Source: Botrytis cinerea B05.10 (taxonomy: Eukaryota; Ascomycota; Leotiomycetes; Helotiales; Sclerotiniaceae). From it: a stretch of DNA of 64,000 nt. This document shows, piece by piece, positions 46,130-57,493 of this stretch (position 1 is its first letter; each line of letters begins with the position of its first letter). The notes beneath the pieces are model-generated. The model was not told the DNA's origin. It did no database searches and was given only the letters and a program-made list of their open reading frames with translations. The translations under genes and the position numbers were made by a program. The stretch spans positions 248,001 through 312,000 of the forward strand of contig NC_037314.1 of NCBI RefSeq assembly GCF_000143535.2, written 5' to 3'.

Positions 46130-48714
46130 GATGAATTGTTGTGAATATTAAGTTGAAAATAGCTGAGATCAAGCAATATTTACAGATTTTAGTGTAATAA
46201 TAGTGAAGATCTAATTCATAGATTCAATGGATAGGTCCTGCCATATATGTACCATACATTCTCGGCATTTTGCCTCATACACTAAATCAATGACTTCATG
46301 ACTTCATGACTTCATGAATGCGGGATGTTCAATAAAAGCGCTTTGATTGGCTGAACAACTCAATTGGAATTGATATTAAGCATGACGCTTGCTTTCGATT
46401 CATGGAATGCGGAGGCATTATCCGCTAGTAATGAGTTACTACCGTGATACTAAGCGTGCTAAGGATCGAGAACCTTTTGATTTCCAAACATGAACACATT
46501 GTCTTCTTTCAAGCACAAATTCGGGATGTACACAGGAGATACTTCGCGTTCGTGTAAACTGGAGCCATAACTGGGCGATTTACTCTGAAACTAGTTCATT
46601 CTTCCTTCGAGGCCGCAATCATAATTCCCATCCACAACACGTTTCCGATGTGGCGATTTCATAACAATTAATCGAGATTAACGCCCACGTGACACCATGC
46701 AGCTTTCATAGGTGCACATAGCAAAAGAATACGAGTACGACACGATGATGCACTACCGGCATGCCGGCTGTGAGAATGGCAAATGGATTAGGTTTTCAAA
46801 ATTCCATCGGAGATAAAATTCAAATTCAGATGTGGTGGCGAACCTTCCCCAGATTCTTGTAGATCTGGTGGGGAAAGGTTAAAGTAAGTTTAAACACATG
46901 ATCTGATTGATTTTAGATGCTTAGTCACCATTACGGACTTCGGTTCTCTTCGGTTGCGAACATGATCTCCACAAATAAACGAGCTCTCTTCATCCTTTTT
47001 CTTCATATTCATCGAATCGTCTACTGGCCACCTTGGTCACAATCTACTGAATATAACTGAGAATGGAAGACTAGCCTAGTTACGAAATCTTCTCTAGTTA
47101 GTAATTCCTATCCAGTACCAATACTTGACCAAGCACTTCACAACTCGCAATATATGATATATCTGCGATGTCAGAAGAACGACGTCGAAGGGCCATAGTC
47201 AACCACTACATCTGTCATATGAATCTCTTAGAGGCAGTAGTGCACAATTGTACATCCAAGCTGCATCGCCTACACAAGCTGAAGAGCAACCCATTTGCTG
47301 CCTCTGACCTAGGTGCATGCATTGCATATTTCCCTCTCAGAGTTCACTAGACACAATTATGAGTATATAAGATCTCATAACCAATAACGCGTTCTGTCAA
47401 TGCCAATGAATATATGGAATAAGACTTGATCTCACATTCTTTCGATATCAAATGTATTTCCCTCTTGCGTGCTTTTGGTATACTTGTTATCTACCAGTTG
47501 TGATTCTTAATTTTTATTGCTCAATATATCTGTTCTTTACTCCACACCAAAACTTAATGGGAACACTAATTGGTGCCTATTCCTATTGTAACAGTAGCAT
47601 CTTATATATGTGTCATGATATTTCACAATTGTCCTTTTCATGGTGAATTCCACAATACTCTGGGTTGTAAGTGTATTTAGTTTCACTTTAGTTCTACTAA
47701 TCACGTTTAGGGTATTTTGGCACGAACTTAGAGTGAATTTACTAATAAAGTGACCAAAATGGTGTCAAGCTACTGGTAATTTTTCCTACATGAGGAACCT
47801 TTTTCTTTCTTATCTTTTTGTATCACTTTCGTTTTTATTAAATGTGGTATTGGTCTTATTTTGTAATATCAAGAAGAGATAAATTTGGAGCATGTAAGTA
47901 CATTTGAGTTGGTCATGTCTGCATCTTTTCCCATCCGACCCGAGTTGAAATCTTTCCCCACACCATTCCTGTTCTTTCCAGAAATTTCTGCAATTGTTTT
48001 GTTTCCCTTGTTGCCTCCGTTAAGTCCTCCAACGGGTTTCCTTTGCTGTCGAAAAAGCCGCCAGTGGCAAAAAATGGGAGTCTCACCAACGATGGGGAAA
48101 TAGGATTTGCACTAAGCATGTGAATCGGTCGGATACAAAGGTTGAAAAGTTTCTGCCACCACAATATTTAGTTTCGCAGCAATTGAAAGAGAGGGTGAAA
48201 CAGTCTTACCATACATTTGGTGTTATGCACATCTGAGAAGCACTGGTGGATGAGATACAATTCAGCAGGATATGGCACTAGGTTTTTGCCCTGTCAATGC
48301 ACATTGCGAGGACCGATATTAAGCAGCTGTCTTTCACCAACTATTAGCTGTTGTGCGCTCACATTTTAAGTCGAACGGACCAAAAAGAAAACGGTTATGG
48401 CACAATCACAAATTTGTGATGCATCCTGAGACGGCAGAAGGCAAGGGAGGACCAACTTACTTCTCTATGTTCTTTGGAATTCCGAAGAGTTGACACTATC
48501 ACACAGTTTAACTGTAGATTTTGCGGAGCAATGATGATTTACCTGAGCTCTGTTAGCCATCGTCGGATTGAAGTTTCGAGAAGTGTACCTTCGCAGATCA
48601 GTTCCAATTAGTCGCGAACACGTTCACTTATGAGCACTAACATGGTGTATTGATTCAAGACTTAAGTTTCCTGAGTGAGATGTTTGTTCTTGGATTATCT
48701 GAAAACGAGCGCAA

Positions 48715-48790
48715 TGAGAATTGAAATCTCAAGCGTGGACCGCCGTCCATACTTTGAACGATGAAGATTCCTGCGAGAACTGGAATCTCG
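48715..48790 (+). repeat. Two diverged copies of a 17-nt hairpin motif
   Basis: 48715-48731 (stem TGAGA/TCTCA, loop ATTGAAA) and 48774-48790 (stem CGAGA/TCTCG, loop ACTGGAA). Both match the hairpin inside the tandem repeat downstream, with a paired change at the outer base pair. Confidence 0.7.
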
Positions 48791-48995
48791 TGGGTAGGGT
48801 TTCGTGGGCGTCATATTACTAGAACTCTCAAGAGGTTACTGTTGGCATCATGAAGTATGTGAAAGGGGGAATGGAGCATAAAAAATTTGTTTAAAATGTA
48901 GCCTTCAGACACAAACCACCGGGTCCAATCCCGATGGCTCTAACTTTCGGACACAGACATGGGGAAGTCTGGCCCTAAGTTGCCCGAGGCGATTT

Positions 48996-49354
48996 ATTCT
49001 TGGATCTACTGGGAACCCTCCGAGAACTGAAATCTCGTGGGTAGTTTCGTGAGTGATTTTTTGAGGTCCGTAAGAAGGATAGATGTGCTTTTCCCCACTG
49101 GGGTTTATTTGTGGTATTCTTGGATCTACTGGGAGCCCTCCGAGAACTGAAATCTCGTGGGTAGTTTGTCGTATGAGGTCCGTAAGAAGGATAGATGTGC
49201 TTTTCCCCACTGGGGTTTATTTGTGGTATTCTTGGACCTACTGGGAGCCCTCCGAGAACTGAAATCTCGTGGGTAGTTTGTCGTATGAGGTCCGTAATCA
49301 ATGTGCTTTTCCCCACTGGGGTTTATTTGTGGTATTCTTGGGGATGTGCCTGGG
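48996..49354 (+). repeat. Tandem repeat, three units of 106-120 bp plus partial fourth
   Basis: Units begin at 48996, 49116, 49228 and 49334 with ATTCTTGG; spacing is 120, 112 and 106 bp. Each complete unit carries CTACTGGG, a 17-nt hairpin CGAGAACTGAAATCTCG (49021, 49141, 49253), TGAGGTCCGTAA and a CCCCACTGGGG palindrome. Length differences come from small indels before and after the TGAGGTCCGTAA block. On the minus strand the array is open and would encode a repeated peptide around EISVLGGLP, but there is no ATG-led gene model I trust. Confidence 0.85.
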
Positions 49355-51479
49355 AACACATTGAGGATTGAAGTCTCAAGTTTAAGACGGCATCAATAAC
49401 GGAAATCAACGTACCTCAATTATGTTTGTCCCAGTTGAAAGTGTGCGGGACCTTTTGATCCTTTTTTTCGAGGAGGTCTTCGAGAACTCTAACCTCAAGG
49501 TCAGAGTTCTAAGACAGTTTTGTGGGGAAGACCGTATTTCAATGAGCTATGATGAAGAAGTAGACGATGTGTCACGAATAATCTGAGCCATTTTGAATAG
49601 GTTTTATTCAATGATAAAGAATTGATGAAGGAAGAATGAAAAAGAGTGGTGGATGTTGGATGTTTTTTGACGATGAGTATTGGGAAATTGGTGTCATGAG
49701 TATGAAAAAGAAGAAGAAGAAGAAGAAGAGAAAGTGAAAAGCTGTTGAGAGAAAAACCAAGTGGGGGGGAGGGTGCGAAAGTATCTGTTATCTCGCTCGT
49801 TCGACTTTTCGTGATCGTAGTTTCCTCAAGTGAAGGTGCAATTGACTAGTTTGAAATTTATTCACGATTTGATTTTGAAATGGCAGGAGCGAGAGGCCGC
49901 GGTGGGGAGACCGTAAAAACCACAACCACATCCAATTTCAAGATTCTTCTTTTCAAATGGAGCAAGAACAACTGCTAATTCATTTCCATTATTTAGATAT
50001 ATTCTGAGAGATTACATCATGGCCTTCGAGGTTGTTGGCACGCAGAATGTGTTTTTGCGCACAAGTGCCTTGATATTCATTGATCAATTATAAGGGTTCA
50101 ATTTTATTTTTCGCACAAGTAACTGACCTTCAATTAGTACAAAAAATGCTTCGCATGAATACAGTATTGAACTGACAGAAGTTCGAAATGGCTATGATGA
50201 CAATCTACCTACGGTAATCGCAAACTTCCAAAGGATAGTTCTCAAAATCAATGTAACAATCCATCTCTAACTAACAGTTTTACGACAGATTCCTAGACTT
50301 TCAATACCATATTGGCGTTTTGTTATTGGGGGGAAAGAATTTGGGCGACTATTTTAAGCGAGAATGTTGCATGGGGGAAAGGGCGATTCTGGTGTCCCAA
50401 ATGTGTTGTTGAGTAATGTGGGGAAGAACATTTACTATGGAATTTTTTACTTTAATCATCAATCTATTGACTGCATAAACAAATTGTGGTAAGTATTTAA
50501 TAAAGATTAATCTTGAAATCATATAATTGACATCGTCTATTATTCTGTCTATCCAGGAATTCGAGATAAAATTCATGAATCTTCAACTTTAACACGAACA
50601 ACCAGCTTCTCACCCATATAATTGAGTCTTCTTTTTATTTAATCCATGTGTAAATATCTATGATTATTTCTTCTAACTCGGGGAATCCACAATATTGAGA
50701 TTAATGCCGTTGCCCCCTCTCACCTGATTGTGACCTTCCTAATCTCGTAGCGACAGCAATACCGCATTCATTCTATATTCAAAGTATGGATTGAAGTCTG
50801 AATGTCAACCTATAAGTATAAATCATTTTAAAACTCAATCAATGCATTTACTTGGACGCAAACTCTACGGGACGTCAGACGGCAGACTTAGAGTTGAACA
50901 GGAAGCACACAATACTTATAAAAAACACACATTTTACCCATTTTGTTTCCTTGATTAAGCTCCCCAAGAGACTTCTACTGATTTTTTTAAATCGTTTTTT
51001 CGTCCAACCATTACGATTTTAATGACGTTGAGAGGACAGCGTGCCTTGGTATTGATGATCTTGGCTCCGTCACCTCGCTAGTGATTGAAAAACTCGCTAG
51101 GCAATTTTTCGCTAAAATCTGCTTTGTGGGATCCGTATCATCACATTGCGCTTTTACTTCCTTTCATTTTACTTCCTTTCCAAAATCAAGAGCTGAGAAT
51201 CGCTCCAACATAGTATCAAAGATACGAGGCTCACCTGTACTTCAACTTCGCATTTCAAAATCAAATATGAACATGACCTTGGATCCCCGATTTCCATCGG
51301 AAAAATACGAGCAGTATGACGACAAACCAAGACACAACTCTTCTCCCATGAAGTATGGGACTACACGAAGGCAGAATCTCGAAAGTCCATGGGAAAACAT
51401 CCGACGAAATTCATGGGACGGAACATTAAGGCCAGCATCAGAGATCGAAGAAGTCGCGTCATGAGACTTCGAAGGGAAG

Positions 51480-52199
51480 ATGTGCGAGAAGTGCAAAAGA
51501 AACAGTAGAATTGGGTATAGTTGGGATCCTAAATTTATTTGTCTTCCGTAGTTTGAATGATATATCCTATATGTACTGCAGTCACATTTATTTTTCCCCT
51601 GGTAATGATGGCTATAGTATGTATCATCCACCCCATCAGAATAATCATCACAACTTTCCTTGATTGTCAAGTTACATCAAGATATAATAGTGACTCTGGC
51701 ATCATATTCGGATGCAAATCAAATAAAGAGACCATATTCAAATGAGGATATATCAAAGACACCATTAGCTGGAATGACTCATATTGGTTCCTTCGATCTC
51801 AGACACGCTGATTTAAACACAACGATCCCTTGGATATGTAACGACCTTCACTCTGTGCGACCCCATAGAGTTTGTTATGATATTACGTGGGTATTTGGGA
51901 GCTACGCTGGATGGCTCTATCTAGCCATGTTCTGGCTGAAATCCAGTACGAGTAGCTTTGCTATTATGTGGATATCATGCCTTTTGTACGCAATAATCTA
52001 GCACTGGAGCTGCATGAACTCATTTCAAGCCCTAGTGAAAAGAAGAAATGAAGAGGTAAATTTAGTTCTGAAAAAGCAAGATTGTTTGCCCAAATCTGGA
52101 GTTGGAGTGAAAGCGTCACTTGGAAGGCTGTTCAGCAGCAAATCGCGTTCAGAACCAATGACTCTCGGATTTTGCATTATGTTCGTTATCATCTTATGA
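51480..52199 (+). CDS. Fragmentary membrane-protein gene, member A of an unrecognised family
   Basis: No complete model. The pieces are: an ATG at 51480 starting MCEKC; a hydrophobic segment encoded at about 51574-51655 (TFIFPLVMMAIVCII); a stretch at 51772-52001 with CYDITWVFGSYAGWLYLAMFW then a second hydrophobic run; and a further frame to 52199 ending in a short hydrophobic tail. An in-frame TAG at 51999-52001 separates the last two pieces. A GTACGC sequence at 51986 could be a donor removing it, but no acceptor gives a long continuation. A hydrophilic 65-codon ATG frame at 51267-51464 lies upstream in the same frame, cut by a TGA. The same MCExC and CxDxTW motifs recur in the fragment at 53.3-54.1 kb. 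It may be a multi-exon gene or a pseudogene; no function can be assigned. Confidence 0.35.
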
Positions 52200-53271
52200 A
52201 TTGCTGTGATAGCGTGCAGTGTGATTCATAGGAGATCTTGATCACAATATCTATGGCAGGATTGTAGAATTATGTTTCATAAAATTTCATTCTACATAAT
52301 TAGTATCAGCTTAAAAATCATTTCAATTATCCTCCTTGGGGAGTACTATATTTTAACCCAGGGAAATGGAGTGATTCATCGAATATGACTGTTGGTGAAG
52401 ATTCTCCCAAGAGCCTGAGATACCCAGCCCAATTCCAGTATGCTGCTACTAATATACAGTCCCACCTTTTTGATAAAAGCTATTTCTGGATCTACTTATT
52501 TATGCAATTCATTTTATTGTTTCTAGGAGTTAACTGAGGTGGCTATAGGAATACTTCTGAAATAAATGATCTATCGTGTGTTGGGGGACGAACATTCTAC
52601 TTTTGAGTGTTTGAACCAAAGCATGATAATTAAATTATTGGTTGGTTAGTGATAGTGCTGAGTGGTGGTAGTTCTCTTCATAATGATTCGCGTATGATTG
52701 ATGCGAGTTGGTCAATAATACTCCGTAGTCAATGTCAACTTTCGCGCTTACTGAGAAATATTGTATAGGTAGCCAAGTTAGCGATGGATAATCGATCTTT
52801 GGTTCTAACTTCTAAGGAAATTGAAGCATAGTTTATCCCCCATTTCTCTTTCTTTTCGATTTGAAACCCTCGATCCACGAAAGTCTCATGGAATTAATGA
52901 ACAAAATCTCTGGGAATGATCTAGCATTGTAGTTCCTGATTGAAAACCGATCATCATTGAACATAATATCTCAACTCTCACTCGCATACTAAGCCTTAGC
53001 ATCAGTCATGTAGTTGATCAACAGGATCGGTAAAACCATCCACAGGATAATTCTTGAAGAAGGTGCGAACTGTGCATCCATCCGTCCGTTTCTGACGCCG
53101 TCTATGTTCAGTCGTGGACTCTGTTTTCTTCCAGCGTTTCCTTACTTATACGGAACCTTTTGTTCACAACAACTACCACGAAGAAAGATTTTCCTGAGTC
53201 TGCCAAACCATTCAATTGATCCAACTTCAATCTTCGCAGTCAATTACCGCCCGTTGAATTCTCCTTCTAAG
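52200..53271. other. Spacer between the two related fragments
   Basis: AT-rich, no gene supported. An open frame from 53014 (TTG) runs into the second fragment and may contain its 5' exon. Confidence 0.4.
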
Positions 53272-54062
53272 ATGTGCGAGATATGTCAGGAGGAATTCTC
53301 AAAGAAACTGGTTGCACAATGTTTTTATCGCGTAGGCATTATCTCGAGTCTTCTGGTATGCTTCATTCCGTGTTCAATCTGGACCATTGTAAGCACTGTC
53401 TCTTCCCAGTTCGTACTTTCGAAGTTCTTCCAAGAGTTGCATTGTATAAACAAATGTCCAACCAAAATCTTAAGGTGTTAATCAACATACTATTCGCTCA
53501 TTTCCGAGCTCAGATGCAACAACTTTCAAGATGTATTACATGCCTTGGTCCCCATTCTCATAATATCCTGGAATCGGGCTGCAATGATGTTACATGGATT
53601 TATCAAGCATATGCCGACTGGATTAGTCTGGCTATCGTTATGATAACCGTCAGTGGAGGAATTTTTACACTATTACTCATGACAAGCATTTTGTCTGAGT
53701 ACGTGTTGAATCAGAACTTCCTATGCGACAAGAGGCATGGAGTTGGTCTGAATTTGACCTAAGAAGAAAGCCCGAAATTGAATGTTCGAAAAAACGTAAC
53801 GCCATCTCGAAATACGAGCGAGGAAGAAAAAGGGCAAATTTCGCCAGTCAGTTTACGAGGCAATAACGAGGATAAAATTAGGGGAAAAGGCTTTATTGAA
53901 ATCGTGGTGAATAAGTTCAGGGGTATTAGGTGGATAGATCCCGAACATTTGCTCATGACTATCCAGGAAATGTGCATATTCTGGTGCTATTCTACAATCG
54001 CATGCTGGTTCATCTCGTTTGCTGTGTATAAGGCTCTAGATGGGTTAAGTCGGAAAATTTAG
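53272..54062 (+). CDS. Fragmentary membrane-protein gene, member B of the same family
   Basis: ATG at 53272 begins MCEICQEEF and leads into a hydrophobic segment (GIISSLLVCFIPCSIW) ending at 53481. A different frame then carries CNDVTWIYQAYADWISLAIVM at about 53580-53642 and a second hydrophobic run, up to a TAA at 53760-53762. The frame continues after that stop to 54062, with a third hydrophobic segment (FWCYSTIACWFISFAVY). Compared with fragment A, the motif C-x-D-[IV]-T-W-[VI]-[FY]-x2-Y-A-x-W-[LI]-x-L-A is shared, and a GTACG donor-like sequence follows at a similar place (53699). At least one intron between 53400 and 53510 is needed for a continuous product. Whether it is intact is undecided. 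Confidence 0.35.
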
Positions 54063-55749
54063 AGTGTACAAACAATCGGTCAAGGACTGTAGTTATGAAA
54101 GGTTTCATGTAGCATAACTAGCGTATTCAGTTGTCAATTCGGCCCACATGAGTTATTTGAAAGTGCCAGATGAACTCAGTCACTGTTGAGCCTGTCCGAG
54201 GCAAAATTGAGTTCGTAGCAAACTAGCCAATATCTGCCTAGTCTAATATAATCTCAAACTGCCGGCATGACTATGTCAATAATGCATTCAGCTTGCATAA
54301 TTAGTTCGTCGAATCTAGAGCTTTTCAAACTTCTAGAATACCACAGTATACCGGTAGAACAAGAAATTTCACCAAAATTTTCTAGACTATATATGTGTCT
54401 AAAATTATCCACGGCTCCAACCAGAAGGTATTAGATGCAATGTTTAAACCTGTGTTTATGGCAAGATGAAAGCTCCAGGATCACCTCTCGACGACAGCTG
54501 CAAGGATTCAGAATATCTGTAAAGGAATTGATGTGCGGTACTTACAATGGGTGGGTCGGGTGATATAATTATATTGGGGTCAGATTGAGCTAGACAGTAT
54601 AAAAGGCGCTCTATAATTGATTCAATTGGGTCAGATTTTAGTTCAAGATACTTCTAGGTGGATCAATTTAGGATATCATATGATACATTGGACGGTTTTC
54701 AACAAGTCATATGAAAAAATTGGGTTTGGCATTGATTTTCAGTTCTAACTGAATCTCACCTTATATTTAAATTCTCTGTATGGTTAACTATGAGCACTTT
54801 TAAGTATCAACAGATATTTCTTGGTCAATAGATAGATTGGATTATGAACAACCCAGTAGTCTTTTTTTGGAGGATGCAAATATCCTCTCCACGTCTTTGT
54901 GGCGATGCAAAATATTTGTGTAAATTTGCCAATTATTTATAGCTGTATTCAAGAAGAGACGAACGATATTGAAGATGCACCTCGGTTCTTCACTAATATC
55001 AATCACGTAAGTAGCCGGCTTCTGTAACTTGAAAGCATACTTCAAGAATATGGAAGTGATATATGACGTTCCGAGCTTAGCCACCGTGTTTGAGAACTCT
55101 CCATCGTGAGCTGTCTACATAGACTAATCATCATCTAAGTATTTGGATAGTAAGCTACTTGAATGAATCTCCTTTTTCATGCCTTTAGCAATTAGGCTGT
55201 CGGGGAGTTAATGCATGAGCCACTTAGCTCCAGAAAGCGAGTGCCGCAAGTAAGCCTGATGCGAATACGCGATGGATCATCGGCATTAGTACTGTCTTGG
55301 CATATATTTGCACAGGGTATGTAGCTGAAGAAATGTAACCGAACCTTTTTAGAACGGGCCTTTTCCTCTGATTGGTAAATGAAAGATGAATAAAAATGAT
55401 CATGTATACATACATACACTGCAATCTAACCAGAACATGGCAATTGTTCACGGAGATGTTCATAAGCTCCGGTAGGGCTGGTTTGCTCTCTGTTTGTGGG
55501 CGAGGTTTACGAATAACAATATAAGTATTGCGAATCATGGGCCCTAGCCACAGTCGGTGACGATGCATGTCGTCGTCTTCGCTGGCTGTGAGGTTCAATC
55601 CTGGTGGTTTTGATATTGGGGTTGCGCGGCGTGAAGTCATGGCCGCGGTTGAACTTTTGATATGTGGAATATAAGTTTGGAGTCATCGGCATGGAAAATA
55701 TGTATCATCAACTTCAAACTTTACATTCATTTTAATCGACCAAGAAAAG
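54063..55749. other. AT-rich spacer before carboxylesterase
   Basis: 1.7 kb with no supported gene. Minus-strand frames of up to 138 codons at 55192-55692 show no family features. Presumed to include the esterase promoter. Confidence 0.5.
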
Positions 55750-57493
55750 ATGCGCTCGTCATCTTCCTACCTACCGCTGGCAGTTAGCCTTGCAACAGCG
55801 TCCCCTCTTTATGAATCACCGCTCACTATTCCAAACTGGGGAAAAGTTCAAGGGAAAGCCGCACTCAACAGCTCCGTTGCCTCCTATGTTCCAAATTGGG
55901 CTGACGTATCCTTCTTTGGTGGAATTCCCTTCGGTGCCTCTACTGGCGGAGCAAATCGATGGGCGCCACCAAAGCCCGCATCTCCATGGAATGGCATACT
56001 CGATGCTTCGGACTTTGGTCCGATTTGTCCCACTTCCAATATGGCTCTCACTGAATATGATATGAGTGAGGATTGTTTGTCTATTAATATTTGGACTCCT
56101 GCTACTTCCAGCGATGAGAAGTTGCCTGTTGCTTTTTGGAGCTATGGAGATGGAACGGCACCTCCTCAGTCACAGTTCAATGGAGGGGGTCTGGCTGGAA
56201 AGGGTATTGTTTTTGTCACCTACAACGTAAGTTAATGTGTTCTTTGATTTATTGTTCCTATACAAATCTTTGCGACTCAACCCCTTCAAAAGTTAGATTC
56301 GTTCAATTAGTATTCAAAAGGCATGATTAGAAGAGTAAAGCTAATTCCTCAATCTTGAACAGTACCGAAACGGTGTGTTAGGGTTCTTAGCCGACTCCCG
56401 CCTCACCGAAGAATCTGGCACCAGCACTGCAGGTAGTAATTCCACCGGTAATTGGGGAGTTCTTGACCAATTCCTCGCCATCAAATGGGTCCACGAGAAC
56501 ATTGCCGCCTTTGGAGGTGATCCAGATCACATCACGGTAATGGGACAATCTTTCGGATCCGCTGCTACCTACCACATCGTCAACAGTAATCTCACAGCCG
56601 ACAACGGTATCGTAGGTGCTATATCCGAGTCTGGTGTGCGATCACCAAATGATGTTGAGACTAGCTATATTGCGCTCTCATATATCAATCAAACCGCTTC
56701 TGAAGTTCTTGGAGCCGCAGCTTTTGAAGCTCTCAATGTCACAACTGTTGAAGAAGCTCGAGCACTTACATATGAAACCATCATTGCGAACACTGGAGCT
56801 CAAGATCAACAAGTTAAGCCTGTACTTGATTACTATGCCATTCCCGCTAAATACATCGAGACACTCCGCGACGGAGCCGGAAACCCCGTTCCATATATCA
56901 CTGGAGGAAATTCTGACGAATACGGTGTATCCGACACCTTCACAACCACCGCCGCCGATTATAAGAGTTATGTCGCCGGTAATCTTGGCGATTTTGCTGA
57001 TGAGTTTCTGAGTCTTTACCCCGCGGGAAACGATTCCCAAGCGTCGCTTTCTGAAATCGCTCTTGTTCGTGACCAAAGTACTGTCTCTTGTTGGCAATGG
57101 ATGAACGGATATACCAACTCCTCCGGTGGTATCAATGGCTACACCTATTTCTGGAACTATCACCCACCCAATGTTGGAACTGCATCCCACGGTAGTGAGA
57201 TTGTTTACGCATTGGGAAATCTCTGGGCTCAATCTGGTGTTAACTACACTGCTGAGGATTATTATGTTTCCAATGTGTTGAGTAGTTATTGGGCCAACTT
57301 CATCAAGACAAGTGATCCAAACTCTGGAGATTCTTACAATAATGGTACTTTGCCTGCTACTTGGGAGCCTAACTCTTCTACAAAGAGAGAGACTTTCAAA
57401 GTTGGGGCTGAGTATGGTATGATTGCTGTTGCGTCATCGCTTGCTAAGATTGAGGCTTTCCTCAAATGGTTTGCTGCAACACCAGCTATCTAA
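55750..57493 (+). CDS. Secreted type-B carboxylesterase/lipase
   Basis: Two exons, 55750-56226 and 56363-57493, with a 136 nt intron (535 residues). Residues 1-18 form a short signal peptide (cleavage likely after LATAS). The alpha/beta-hydrolase nucleophile is S222 in GQSFGSA. The acidic residue is probably E345 in GGNSDEYG, and the histidine is H435 in TASHGSEI, so the triad is complete. The family's EDCLSINIW signature is present ([10 protein letters not shown]). The usual HGGG oxyanion loop is replaced by SYGDG and followed by an unusual [10 protein letters not shown] segment. Multiple N-x-S/T sites fit secretion. It hydrolyses carboxylic esters; the natural substrate is not evident. It lies at the edge of the gene-poor island with no co-oriented partner nearby. 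Confidence 0.92.

Larger units (their letters stand above)
46130..51479. other. Gene-poor AT-rich island
   Basis: 5.3 kb without a supported gene, beginning with the catalase promoter. Short frames such as 47452-47646 (64 codons, ATG-led, hydrophobic) have no recognisable family. It contains the tandem repeat and small hairpins at 48.7-49.4 kb and an AAG microsatellite at 49708-49729. No transposase or reverse transcriptase remnants recognised. Confidence 0.5.

Noticed and set aside
55587..55605. GGTTCAATCC, B-box-like sequence
   Set aside because: No paired T-stem and no upstream tRNA arms.
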